A stretch of DNA of 44,568 bases from Gemmatimonadota bacterium. GTDB lineage: Bacteria; Latescibacterota; UBA2968; GCA-2709665. Below, one piece after another: positions 9,016-19,328 of the stretch. The notes beneath the pieces are model-generated. The model saw only the letters and a program-made list of their open reading frames with translations. It was not told the origin of the DNA and searched no databases. How positions within the stretch are numbered: position 1 is the stretch's first letter; every line of letters starts with the position of its first letter. The stretch lies in assembly GCA_002709665.1 (NCBI GenBank), contig PAQK01000067.1, forward strand, positions 1-44,568, in the 5' to 3' direction. The translations under genes and the position numbers were made by a program.

Positions 9016-10314
9016 TCATTGCAGGTTATCGACAGCATTCTGCATTACCGTCGTAAACTCGCTTTCTACTGCTTCGGTAAACGGCGCCGGCAGGAAGTAG
9101 GCGCGGTGAGAACTTTCGCCCTCGTACCCACCCTCGATTACAATCTGCCTGGTGGGGATGTAGGCGGCTGTGACGTTCGCATACCCCACAGCCATTGCGC
9201 GGGGTGTTTGGGTGAGCGAGCGGGCAAGCGGCCCCAATCCACTGCATACCTCACCTTCCAGGAATAGGACCGACAGGGCATCGCCTAACCGCCACGCAAG
9301 TACTTCGTATGCGAATTGCCGACTTACCATCGGCAGCGCCATCATCTGTCGAGCCCACCAGGTCTCGTGGCTATTGGGTGCACCGGATGTGGCAAGCGCC
9401 TCGATTCGTTCCACCGGCCAGCCTTCGGTCATCGTCAGGTTGCCGCTGGCGCGAACGCACTTCAGCGTGCCCGTCAGTTCCGTCAGTGCTTCCTGCGTCA
9501 CACAGGTCAATGCGGCATCGGCCAGGGCAACGCCTGCTTTGTCCGCGTCCTCTACACTGGAAGAGAAGACCCATTTGCCCGTTTCGGCTACCTTATGTGT
9601 CACCTTTGCATCGCCGCCGCACCCCATCACGAACATACCCCGGCTCTGATCTCCAAGTATCTCCCGAATGCGACGGCGCATCGCACTCGGATAGTCCGGT
9701 GTCCACATGTCCATCGCACCCGAGCTGGTTGGGTGACAGGCGTGGCCTACCAGCAAGATCTCGCCCAAAGATCCCTCACGCCTCAGCCGCAGCACTGGCG
9801 TGTGCGTGTCGTAGCTGCCCTCCGGATTGGGCGCCCAGGTCTGCCCTCCGGGTGTCCGCCTGTGGTGCCCAATCCGGGTCTCCAGGGAGCCGTATTGAAC
9901 CGTGCCCGATGCCAGGGACGACATCGCGTCATCAACCAGCCCAAGCAACTTGTCCTCTAGTTCGGCAACGTACCAAGGATTGATCTGCCCACAGCTCAGG
10001 CTCACCGAATAGTTCACTGCTGGTCCCCAGTGCGTGTGTGAAGCGCAAACCGCGATTGCCTCGGGCGCAACTCCGTGTTTTTCGCCGATGGTATGGCGCA
10101 GGGAGTTAATAAACGGACGGTCGAAACTCAGGACATCCACAGCCATCAACGCCGACGTGGCGCCGTCGCTGTCCTGAATCGCCACCGCCTGAGCAATAAG
10201 CGGCAGGTGCGTCCCCTGGCAGATGCGGTCCCTCCCGAAGCCGGTCATGAACGAATGTCCAACCCGGGGCGTTATATCGCATTCAGCATAACCGATCTCC
10301 CAGTCCGTACTCAT
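9016..10314 (-). CDS. Neutral/alkaline ceramidase-like protein
   Basis: IGYAECDITPRVGHSFMTGFG, CASHTHWGPA, VGHACHPTS and FVMGCGGDAKV motifs; 432 aa. Confidence 0.75.
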   Translation of the reverse strand: MSTDWEIGYAECDITPRVGHSFMTGFGRDRICQGTHLPLIAQAVAIQDSDGATSALMAVDVLSFDRPFINSLRHTIGEKHGVAPEAIAVCASHTHWGPAVNYSVSLSCGQINPWYVAELEDKLLGLVDDAMSSLASGTVQYGSLETRIGHHRRTPGGQTWAPNPEGSYDTHTPVLRLRREGSLGEILLVGHACHPTSSGAMDMWTPDYPSAMRRRIREILGDQSRGMFVMGCGGDAKVTHKVAETGKWVFSSSVEDADKAGVALADAALTCVTQEALTELTGTLKCVRASGNLTMTEGWPVERIEALATSGAPNSHETWWARQMMALPMVSRQFAYEVLAWRLGDALSVLFLEGEVCSGLGPLARSLTQTPRAMAVGYANVTAAYIPTRQIVIEGGYEGESSHRAYFLPAPFTEAVESEFTTVMQNAVDNLQ

Positions 10315-10455
10315 TGATACCCCTCCTTTTGGTCGATACGTTTGTGCTCAGCCTGCAAACACTATCAATATGTCCGGGTTATTACAGGTTAGAACCTAGT
10401 TCGAAAGCTTTCACCTCTACTGGATTCACCATCATTCTACCAGGCGACTTCAGTT

Positions 10456-10740
10456 TCAGAAAAAGTCGTTGGCTGTGGCCCGTTCGGTATGTTTGTAAAG
10501 CATTCGAGTTGAGCGTTTGTCTTTTATCCCACGATCTTCCCCGAGCCAGTTCACCATGGGTAGAAGAAGCTTTCCCTCCAATTCATTGACGGGTGTCTTG
10601 AGTCCGTGGTGGAAGCCAGTCAGCGCAACTCTTCCCTTTCCGATCTTGCCGGCAACGTCAACCGCCTCGCCTGCACTGTTTCGAAGCAGGACTGTTCCTG
10701 CTTTTCCGGGATCGAATGCCAATCCAACCTCCCCTTGCAT
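10456..10740 (-). CDS. Short ORF, possible gene remnant
   Basis: 94 aa with GKIGKGRVALTGFHHGLKTPVNELEGKLLLPMVNWLGED; abuts an interrupted GNAT gene in a different frame. Confidence 0.3.
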   Translation of the reverse strand: MQGEVGLAFDPGKAGTVLLRNSAGEAVDVAGKIGKGRVALTGFHHGLKTPVNELEGKLLLPMVNWLGEDRGIKDKRSTRMLYKHTERATANDFF

Positions 10741-11213
10741 CGAGAGACGCTTGCCTTTCGGCAGACTGGTTGCACTTCTGCAACAAGGTCCTGTTCGGCA
10801 CCTTAAGAACGTCGGCTTCTACATACATCTGGATCTTGCCCTGGGCCTGGGTTCGCGATTCGACGCCCTTCAGCAGTCGAGTGCCAATCCCTTGCCGCCG
10901 AACATACGGACCGATAACGATTTCCTTCAACTCGGCCGATGTGTTCTGCTCCTTTCGCGCTCTTGCAGCGGACAACTATCCCCCCATGCAAAGCCGACTA
11001 TCCTCCCGCTTGACTCAGCAACAAACGAGTCTTCACACGCGAAATGTGGGTTGCTGGCGGCTCGATCGAATGCCTCCGCGCTGAGGCGAACATCATCAGC
11101 CCAGCAGCCTACCACGACGGCTTCTCCTTTTTCAGAACCTCATTCCACAGCCCAACTATGCTACCGGCATCGCGGTCTGTGACACACCGCATTTTTATTG
11201 CTGATTTAGCCAT
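10660..11213 (-). pseudogene. GNAT acetyltransferase, interrupted in several frames
   Basis: Frame pieces: MAKSAIKMRCVTDRDAGSIVGLWNEVLKKEKPSW* (TAG 11109-11111); CWADDVRLSAEAFDRAASNPHFACEDSFVAESSGRIVGFAWGD; ELKEIVIGPYVRRQGIGTRLLKGVES. The pieces lie in three different minus-strand frames. Confidence 0.65.
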
Positions 11214-11596
11214 CAGCACCTCGTTTCCTGTATTGTGCGGAAATGGCCATCTCCGTTGTTCTTGCCCAACTCTTGTTTATATCGAAGAAATTCCGCATAG
11301 CCCATTCTCTGTGGAAAACATCAAACGCGTAGCAGAAACAGAAGAAGATGTACCACAGAATTTCTTGCCGGCCCAGGACGGGCCGCCGGTCTTGATTTTG
11401 GCGCGTGCTTGTGGCTAAATCCTTGTATAGGAACAATAAAGGGCCGTGCTTCGGAATAGCAAGTTGAATCTAGAAGTATGACGAACCTCTGATCTGGGCG
11501 GATTTCATCTGATGGAAATGTGTAGCAGTTCTAGGTAATATTCGTTCTAGGATAGTATTGTGAATCAGTTCATATATTCGATCTGTTGCTGTGGGT

Positions 11597-12901
11597 CTAA
11601 GTTGCAGCACCTTCCTCGGGTCGAGACGCCTTGTCACGGTTGAGTGTGATTGCCAGGTTGTCCAGTGGACTTTGAATTTTTAGCAGATCTTTCCTGGTAA
11701 CATGTGTGTAGATCTCCGTAGTCTTGGAACTCGCGTGTCCAAGGAGTTACTGGATGTACCGAAGGTCTGTTTCTGCCTCCAGCAGGTGAGTCGCAAAGCG
11801 GTGGCGCAAAGTGTGCATCGTGGCATACGGTGGAATTTCCGCCTTTTCTCGAGCGTGGGTGATCACCTTTTGAGCAGATCTGGTAGTCAGGTGACGGCCG
11901 GGTCGTCGACCCGGAAATAGCCACTTCTGCGGATTGTACGCACCCACGTAATTCTTCACCCCGTGAAGCGCAATCCGAGAGAAAAGTGTGTAACGAGTCT
12001 TCCCTCCCTTGGCGTTCCTAACCCTGATCAATCCTCGTTCTCCGTCCAGGTCTTCCACCAACAGCTTCACCACTTCGCTGACCCTTAGCCCCGCTGAATA
12101 GACCAACAGCAGCAATGCGAGATGTTTGAGGTTGCTTACCGAATTCAGCAACGGCAGAACGGCCTCACGGCTTATAACCAGTGGAAGCTTCTTTACCGTC
12201 CTGGGATGCGGCACTTTTGTCATTAGATGGGGCGTTTCTACGATATGCGTGTACAGAAACCGAATCCCGCTGATGGCCTGGTTGTGGTAGGAATAGGACA
12301 TTAGCCCGTGGTCGAAAAGCTTCAGAAAGTAGGAGTGGATTTCTTCAGGTGTGGCATCCTCCGGAGGTTTATTCAGGCTTTCCAGGAACCTCCTGATGTG
12401 CGGGCGGTAAGCCTTACGTGTGCTCTGTCTTTACCGTATTAGTTTAAACTCGTCTTCAACGGCTTTGAGGATTTGATCCGTGTGGCTCAATGTAGCTTGT
12501 CTTGCAGACTTCTCGGATTTCCCGGGCAGCAATGAGGGATCAATTTGGATTGACTTCCCCCTGAAAAGCGTTCGGAGTTGTTGGATCGTCTCTTCCCTTT
12601 GAGGGATCAGCCACTCTTTTGCCTTAGAATTCCATCTTCTGCCTGAAATCGACCTGATTCTTGCTAACCTGACCGGAGGGTAAGGAAGGTGAACGGTAAG
12701 GTAGCCGTTTTTACTTGGTGAGATCCGGATACAGTTCTTAGATGGATGAAATCTGTCTTTTCGGTGGTTCATATCACCCTTCTGTCGTTTTCTTGGATTC
12801 CCTACGAACCACCAAAACGGGTGACAGAGGTGAGTATGAACTGTTTTAGGCCGGAACCAGGGCCGTTCTTTGTTTATGGCTGTCCCATCTCTCTTGAACA
12901 A
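11597..12901 (-). pseudogene. Tyrosine recombinase/integrase with two in-frame TAA codons
   Basis: One continuous frame: IRSISGRRWNSKAKEWLIPQ...EFKLIR*RQSTRKAYRPHIRRFLESLNK...AGLRVSEVVKL...[53 protein letters not shown]. TAA at 12431-12433 and 11747-11749; terminal TAG at 11597-11599. Confidence 0.85.
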
Positions 12902-12937
12902 AAGTTACTGCTGCTGAGCGACAATTGAAATGTATCA

Positions 12938-12971
12938 TCCCATTCAGTTGACGTTCGACAGGAATGGGATC
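12938..12971 (-). terminator. Inverted repeat between SDR 3' end and recombinase, weak terminator candidate
   Basis: ATCCCATTC / GAATGGGAT, 9-bp perfect arms; only a short T-rich stretch follows on the minus strand. Confidence 0.35.
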
Positions 12972-12978
12972 TACCCGA

Positions 12979-13725
12979 TTAGATCGGCCGCCTGGCCAAA
13001 CTGAACGACTGAGCCGTAGGCCCTCCTGTCCCCTGCGTGGCCAGCCACAACGCCAGTGGCGCAACCTCCTCAGGTGTTTTCACTCGCTCACTTGGCGCAA
13101 ACGGAGGTGCGCCCCCAACTCGAAAATGCTGTTTGGTGGCATCCGTTGCTACCGGCCCCGGGATAAGTTCGTTTACGTCAATTCCCTTCTCCCACAGCTC
13201 CTCCGCCAAACAACATGTGAGCATCCAGAGGCCAGCTTTCCCGACTCTGTACGCAGAGCTTCCCGATCCGGAGCGATGGCCCATACCCGATCCGACGTTG
13301 ATAATCTTTCCGCCTCCTTCGATCATCAATGGAAGGACAGCGTGCGTGACGAAATAGCCGCTCATCAGGTTTGCATCAACCGTCTTTTTCCAAAGATCTG
13401 GATCACTTTCCAGAACAGTGTTTGACTCGTTGCCCCCGCCCGCATTGTTAACGAGGATGTCCACCCTGCCGAGTTCCTGGCGAACCTGTTCCGCCATCTT
13501 GCCAACCTGACCTTGGTCTGTGACGTCGGCGACTACGGAGAGTGTCTTTCGTCCGATCGCCTCGACCTTCTCTACGACGTTCTGTATCTCAGTCTCTGTA
13601 CGCGAGACAACGCAGATGTCTGCGCCTTCTTCTGCGAACGCTAGGGCGATCGCCCTTCCAATACCTCTGCCACCTCCGGTGACCAGAGCAATTCTTCCAG
13701 AAAGTCTTTTTTCCGCTTCAGTCAC
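12979..13725 (-). CDS. SDR-family oxidoreductase (3-oxoacyl-ACP reductase-like)
   Basis: GTG start after TTGAGGAG; ALVTGGGRGIGRAIALAF, ILVNNAGGG and SSAYRVGKAG motifs. The track's longer start is probably too early. Confidence 0.88.
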   Translation of the reverse strand: MTEAEKRLSGRIALVTGGGRGIGRAIALAFAEEGADICVVSRTETEIQNVVEKVEAIGRKTLSVVADVTDQGQVGKMAEQVRQELGRVDILVNNAGGGNESNTVLESDPDLWKKTVDANLMSGYFVTHAVLPLMIEGGGKIINVGSGMGHRSGSGSSAYRVGKAGLWMLTCCLAEELWEKGIDVNELIPGPVATDATKQHFRVGGAPPFAPSERVKTPEEVAPLALWLATQGTGGPTAQSFSLARRPI

Positions 13726-13736
13726 AGGATGGCTCC

Positions 13737-14768
13737 TCAAGTCGTTGTGAATGCCGCGATCGATCGGTCGAAATGAGCACGCCAACAGCTGGCGAGTTCG
13801 ATCTCTCGTTCCCTTCTGTCATATCCCTTGGAGTCCTCGCCAGTGTAGCTATCTCGATACCAATCCACCGTCTCCTGAATCCATTCGGAAATCGGCGTGG
13901 ATTGGAAGTCGAACTCCAGCGTGGCCTTGCTCAGGTCGTGGATATAGGGGATCGATCTGTTCAAAGGAGGTGCGTACGACATCAGGTCAGATGCTGATAT
14001 AATTTCAGTTGGGATATAGGTGATCTCACAGGTGTTTCCGGCGGCTTGCCAGATCAGGTCGGCCCATCTTTCTGTGGTGACAACTTCCTCCATAGCGATG
14101 TGGTAAGTCTGGTTGGCGGCCCCTGGGCTATCCATCGCGCGAATGAAATTTGACGCAGCGTCTCCGGAATAAAGGGTCCGGAATGGTGAACGGTTCTGTG
14201 CGGGGACAACGATGCCGTTGCCATCGAGTGCACGCTGGACCCACCACCACATTCGTCCCGTAGGATCGTCCCAACCCATAACCGCAGGTATGCGCACAAT
14301 GGTGTAGGGGAGGTCACAGTTCTCATGCAGCCACTTCTCGCAGTGTCGTTTTCCCACACCGTAGGCATCTTCTCCATCTGGATAGGTGTAGTCGAGGTTG
14401 GCCCAATCGACATCCGATTCCTTGAACGGACAGTGCGTTGAGAAATCGAGTTTACCATCGAGGTATACCGACCCGGTACTGACCATGACATATCTGCCTA
14501 TGTTACCGCGAAAGACCTCCGCTGCGGATTCGACGTCCTCTTTTCGGAAGGCCTGAGTGTCCAGGATCGCATCAAACGATTTTCCCTTCAGTTTGACCGA
14601 AAAATCCTGCCGATCCTCTCGGTCGCCTTCAATGTGGGTGATTTGGTCCCACCAGCTCGGCCGCGTATTTCCCCTGGAGAACAAAGTGACGCTGTCCCCC
14701 CGTTCCAGAAGCTGTTCGACAACGATTCTGCCCATATACCTGGTACCACCTATGATCAGAATGTCCAT
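13737..14768 (-). CDS. NAD-dependent epimerase/dehydratase (extended SDR)
   Basis: MDILIIGGTRYMGRIVVEQLLERG, YGVGKRHCEKWL and IVRIPAVMGWDDPTGR motifs. Confidence 0.88.
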   Translation of the reverse strand: MDILIIGGTRYMGRIVVEQLLERGDSVTLFSRGNTRPSWWDQITHIEGDREDRQDFSVKLKGKSFDAILDTQAFRKEDVESAAEVFRGNIGRYVMVSTGSVYLDGKLDFSTHCPFKESDVDWANLDYTYPDGEDAYGVGKRHCEKWLHENCDLPYTIVRIPAVMGWDDPTGRMWWWVQRALDGNGIVVPAQNRSPFRTLYSGDAASNFIRAMDSPGAANQTYHIAMEEVVTTERWADLIWQAAGNTCEITYIPTEIISASDLMSYAPPLNRSIPYIHDLSKATLEFDFQSTPISEWIQETVDWYRDSYTGEDSKGYDRREREIELASCWRAHFDRSIAAFTTT

Positions 14769-15231
14769 TGTATCTTGCTCTTTTCCGTGAGATTGTTAAA
14801 CCATCATGTCATCGCTGACACACGGTGCAGGTTACGATGCATCGGATAAGAATGCCACCCGCAACGATGCATCTCGCGTACAAGAGGTCCTAGAGGCGGT
14901 CTCCTTCTGAATGCGAACCAAGATTTGTACGCTGCGTGAGGTATGCGGATGGATGTGTCCCTCAAAATCCGCATCGTGGAGGTGTCATGGTAGTTTCCCA
15001 TCTTGGAGTGGTTTGGCCTGACAGCAGGATGGTACACGTTTCAATTCATCCGGCACGGATGCTGAGGGTAGATCGATGGAAAGTGGGCTGGCCCCGTGTG
15101 GTCGGTTGGTAGCAAAAGGGAAAAGAAATCGTATATGTTCTTTACCTTCGCTTTGGGTGATCTGTAGGGTCCACAAGTATACCTCTGTCCTTATTTGACT
15201 GTCAACCAGTTCGCTACTCCAATGCAAATGA

Positions 15232-15257
15232 AAACGGACGGTGAATCACCGTCCGTC
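15232..15257 (-). terminator. Rho-independent terminator for the PhyH gene
   Basis: Perfect 10-bp stem ACGGACGGTG-AAT-CACCGTCCGT followed by TTTT on the minus strand, just past the PhyH stop. Confidence 0.75.
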
Positions 15258-15290
15258 ATCGTTGAGGGCATCAGGGAGTTCTTTAGTGGC

Positions 15291-16187
15291 TCAGCACTCA
15301 ACGCCTAGCATTTCACCACCAAAGATCCCAAGGCGCTCTTCCTTGGAGATACTCTTGCTGCTCTCCGGTTTGTAGTGGAATTGGAGTGCTCTTCTGCGGT
15401 TCCCGCTAAGGTTGGTAGGGCTGCCATGATGGGTCATGCCGTTCCAGAACAGGCATCCACCTGGCTCCAGAGGCACCATGACATCTCTTTTAACCTCGAC
15501 GTCAGTGTCGCATATTTGCCAGTCCCTGCAATTGAAGTGGAGCATAGGGCCTTCTTTATGGGAGCCGGGGATTATGTGGAGACAGCCGTTCTCAGCTGTT
15601 GCCTCATCCAGAGCGATCCATACTCCGATAACCAGAGATCCGAGGGGCATGTTGAAATAGGCACAGTCCTGATGCCAGGGTTTCTCACGGCCCTGTGGTG
15701 GTTTCAGAAGTGCCATGTCCTGGAACATCAAGGGTGGCTCGCCCATGAGCGTTGTCAAAAGAGAGAGGATTTTCGAGTGCTCGGAAATGTGTTTGAGTCT
15801 GGTGTCGTGCTCAACGAATGCTGCCAGTTTCCGTACGGACGAGTGTCTTTGCTCTCGGGTCAGGTCCTGGCCCCGCCACTTGCCCTCAATCTGAACACCC
15901 TTGTAGTTGGGATTCTTACCATCTATTAGTGATTCGATCCCACTTTTCGCACCTTCGATTTCTTCTTCCGAGAGTACGTTGTCAACAACGAGGTAGCCTT
16001 GTTCGTGGAAGAATTGGATCTCGCCCTGGGTGACTTCATCAATGGAGTTGATGCTTTGCGCCTTTCTTTCAGAGCTGTACAGGTCTGGATCATGGACGTC
16101 CACCACCAGTTCTTCCGAGTCGAGGCTGATATTCGGATCCTTCGATTCCCGTGGGCCCAATTCATCTAGTGACTTGCTGTCCGACAT
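15291..16187 (-). CDS. Phytanoyl-CoA dioxygenase (PhyH) family protein
   Basis: EKPWHQDCAYFNMPLGSLVIGVWIALDEATAENGCLHIIPGSHKEG...HHGSPTNLSGNRRRALQFHY. ATG at 16187 preceded by AAGGAAAT. Confidence 0.9.
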   Translation of the reverse strand: MSDSKSLDELGPRESKDPNISLDSEELVVDVHDPDLYSSERKAQSINSIDEVTQGEIQFFHEQGYLVVDNVLSEEEIEGAKSGIESLIDGKNPNYKGVQIEGKWRGQDLTREQRHSSVRKLAAFVEHDTRLKHISEHSKILSLLTTLMGEPPLMFQDMALLKPPQGREKPWHQDCAYFNMPLGSLVIGVWIALDEATAENGCLHIIPGSHKEGPMLHFNCRDWQICDTDVEVKRDVMVPLEPGGCLFWNGMTHHGSPTNLSGNRRRALQFHYKPESSKSISKEERLGIFGGEMLGVEC

Positions 16188-16203
16188 GCGAGATTTCCTT
16201 TTA

Positions 16204-16599
16204 TTATCCTTCCAGTGTCTTGACGTATAGTTGCCGGTTTCTTGGACCGTCGAATTCACAGAAAAATATGCCCTGCCAGGTCCCAAGAACGAGCTGCCGG
16301 TCCTGTACGAAAACCGTTTCAGAATTTCCGAAAAAGCACGCTTTCACATGCGCTGCGGAATTCCCTTCCATATGCCGATAGTTGCTGTCTTCGAAGGGGA
16401 TAATCTTGTTTACTACCTGAAGAACGTCGTGAATGACCATCGGGTCTGCGTTCTCATTGATTGTGACGGCGGCGGTGGTATGGGGCACATAGAGATGACA
16501 GACCCCATTCGATATTCCTGTCTCTGAGACTGCCCGTTGTACTCGGTCCGTGATTGGCAGGAATTCCGTCTGCTGCTCTGTCCGAACATCGAGTGTCAT
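16204..16599 (-). CDS. YjbQ / UPF0047 family protein
   Basis: LYVPHTTAAVTINENADP, NSAAHVKACFFGNS and LGTWQGIFFCEFDGPRNRQLYVK motifs. Confidence 0.9.
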   Translation of the reverse strand: MTLDVRTEQQTEFLPITDRVQRAVSETGISNGVCHLYVPHTTAAVTINENADPMVIHDVLQVVNKIIPFEDSNYRHMEGNSAAHVKACFFGNSETVFVQDRQLVLGTWQGIFFCEFDGPRNRQLYVKTLEG

Positions 16600-16833
16600 A
16601 GGCGAGATTCTATTGATAGGTCGATTGAGAGAGTGACGGATTTGGCCTTGATTTGCCCAGATGGCTTGAGATACTGAGAAAAAAAATAACGATTATAGAT
16701 GCTGAGGTCAACCTTCATAGGACCTTCAGTTGCGCGGTGAATTGATTGAGTGGATATGGCTGGAAATTCCGTACATTGACCCCGGTAATGCCTTATGGGT
16801 CCAAGAACTCCCGTTGAAAAAGGAGGCACAACG

Positions 16834-17925
16834 ATGAAAGCTTCAGTGCTTTTTGAGCCCGGTCAACCACTCGAAGTCGAAGACCTGGATATTGAAGGGC
16901 CCAGAGATGACGAGGTGGTAGTGAGAATGGTGGCGAGCGGTGTGTGCCATAGCTGCTTGCATACGGCGGATGGGAGCTGGAAAGGATTTCCGATGCCGAT
17001 CGTTCTGGGTGATGAGGGGGCAGGTGTGGTAGAAGACATCGGCACCGGGGTACGGGACGTAAAAGTGGGTGATCCTGTGATCCTGTCCTGGGCGCCATCG
17101 TGTGGCCGATGTCACTACTGCGTCACAGGTAGATCTCAGCTGTGCGAACGTGGTGCCCCGAGCAATGGGACGCTGATGGATGGTTCGACGAGAATGTCGC
17201 TCAAAGGGAAGCCTGTTTATCACTATGGGCACGTGGCCTCCTACGGTTCCTATTCGGTGATGCCTTCCTCTTGCGCTATTCCAATCCGAAAGGATATGCC
17301 GCTGGAAGTGGCGGCATTGATAGGCTGTTCGGTGATGACGGGTGTGGGGGCGGCTATCAACACGGCGGCAGTACCTCCTGGCGCCAGTATGGCCGTGTTC
17401 GGTAGTGGCGGGATAGGATTGAATGTCATCCAGGGCGGAGGACTGGTGGAAGCGCATCCGATCATTGCTGTAGACGTCAATCAATCGAAACTGGACTACG
17501 CGATGTCAATGGGGGCAAGCCACACGATCGATGCCAGTAAGGACGATCCCGTTGAAGCGATCAAGGATATCACCGGACGTGGGGCAGACTACAGCTTCGT
17601 CGCGGTCGGTGAGGCCGGCGTTATCAACCAGGCCTGGAACTGTCTGGCTCCCGCAGGCCTGTGTCTTCTGATCGGTCTTCCTGCCTCCGGTTCGACAGTC
17701 ACATTCGATACCTGGGATTTACAGGCGGGCGAACGCATGATCAAGGGCTGCAAGTATGGGAGCGCAAGGACCTGGGAGGATTTCCCTAGAATGGTGGAAC
17801 TCTACATGGCTGGTAAGCTGAAGATCGATGAGTTGATCACGCACAGGTATGATCTCGAAGACGCCAACGAGGCATTTCGTGCCCTGGCGGCAGGCGAAGT
17901 TGCAAGAGGGTTGATCGTTTTCTAA
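16834..17925 (+). CDS. Zinc-dependent alcohol dehydrogenase (medium-chain)
   Basis: GVCHSCLHTADG, GDEGAGVVEDIG and CGRCHYCVTGRSQLC structural zinc motif; AGGAGG RBS before ATG 16834. Confidence 0.9.
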   Translation: MKASVLFEPGQPLEVEDLDIEGPRDDEVVVRMVASGVCHSCLHTADGSWKGFPMPIVLGDEGAGVVEDIGTGVRDVKVGDPVILSWAPSCGRCHYCVTGRSQLCERGAPSNGTLMDGSTRMSLKGKPVYHYGHVASYGSYSVMPSSCAIPIRKDMPLEVAALIGCSVMTGVGAAINTAAVPPGASMAVFGSGGIGLNVIQGGGLVEAHPIIAVDVNQSKLDYAMSMGASHTIDASKDDPVEAIKDITGRGADYSFVAVGEAGVINQAWNCLAPAGLCLLIGLPASGSTVTFDTWDLQAGERMIKGCKYGSARTWEDFPRMVELYMAGKLKIDELITHRYDLEDANEAFRALAAGEVARGLIVF

Positions 17926-17937
17926 AGAGGATCAGTG

Positions 17938-19315
17938 ATGTCAAAGAAGAAGCCAAATGTCGTCATGCATGATGGAGGATGCCTGGCGACCGGATTATCT
18001 GAGCGCAGCGGGACACCCTCTGGTGAATACGCCGAATATGGATGCCCTTGTGCAGGACGGCGTGATGTGCAACCGGTCGTATTGTGCCGCCGCCCGGTGT
18101 GCCCCATCCCGTACGAGTTTCGTTACAGGTCTCTATCCGCACACCCACGGGGTTTTGTTCAATCATATCGAGATGCCGGATTGTCACAAAACGATTTGAC
18201 ATTACTTTTCAGATGCGGGATACAGAACCGCTTGGATAGAAAAGGGCCACAATTACCCGCCAAGGGAGGATTATGGGTTTGACGTCCTGAAATTGAGTGA
18301 TGGTGGAAATACACACATCTGGGACGACGATTATTTTCTTTGGCTGCATGATCAGGGAGTGAGCAGCGAAGCGATTATGCAGTTTTGGGACGAGGTCTGG
18401 AATTTTCACCAGACACCCTTTGGGAAGTACAGGAGAAATTCTCATTACAGGTCACTGGTGCCGGAAGACCAGGTAATGACGGGCTGGATTAAGTGTGAGT
18501 CGAGAAAGTTCATTGAGGAGTCGGTGGCGTCGGATGAGCCCTTCTGTTTGTTCGCCTCGCACCATGCGCCGCAGAACCACGATTATCTTCCCGAACCGTA
18601 TTACTCTATGTATGATCCTGAGGAAGTCGCACCACCCGTCAATGGCACACTCACGCCGGAGCTCGCGCGGATCATTGCTAGCTATGCCGGCAAAGTGTCC
18701 ATGCTGGACAAGCATGTGGGCGACCTCGTCGAGACGTTGCGGGAGCAGGGCCTACTGGAGAATACAATCATCGTTTTGACCGCCGATCATGCCTGTTTTC
18801 TTGGTGAATCCGGTATGCAAAACAAGATGTGGACCTACGAATACGATTCACGGATACCTCTAATCGTATGGAATCCGGACCGTTTTAGCCAGGGGATGCA
18901 GACTGAGGCCTTTATTAGCAATATTGATGTTCTTCCCACACTGTTGGATGCAATCGATGTGCCGATTCCGGATGCCATCCAGGGCATGAGTCAGGTGGAG
19001 GTCTTGTCTGGCGAGAAGGAGTCCCTGCGAGAGGTTCTGCTCTGCAAGTCGGGAGAGGCCGGCAAGCAGAGAAAGGGCGCATGGCATGGTGATTGGAAGC
19101 TGCTCTACAGAACTGGAATGCCGAAGATCGAGTTGTACAACTTGAAAGAGGACCCATATGAGGCCAACGATCTAGGGGAAGACCCGGAGTTTCAGACCAA
19201 GCGCGACGAGTTGATTCATCGAATGTTCTTCGAGTATGCAACGACGGAACGCTATCCGAATCCCATGCCGGAGATAGAAGTGAAACGCCAGGCCGGCTGG
19301 CTGGGAAGGGTATAA
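17938..19315 (+). pseudogene. Type I sulfatase interrupted by a +1 frameshift and an in-frame TGA
   Basis: MSKKKPNVVM | (frame +1 at about 17968) MMEDAWRPDYLSAAGHP...CAPSR...CHKTI*HYFSDAGYRTAWIEKGHNYPP...; TGA 18197-18199; intact frame resumes to 19315. Confidence 0.8.
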
Positions 19316-19328
19316 CGGGGGGACAGAA

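Noticed and set aside
9309-9983. Plus-strand ORFs over the ceramidase-like gene
   Set aside because: Arg/Pro/Ser-rich antisense translations of a clear minus-strand coding gene.
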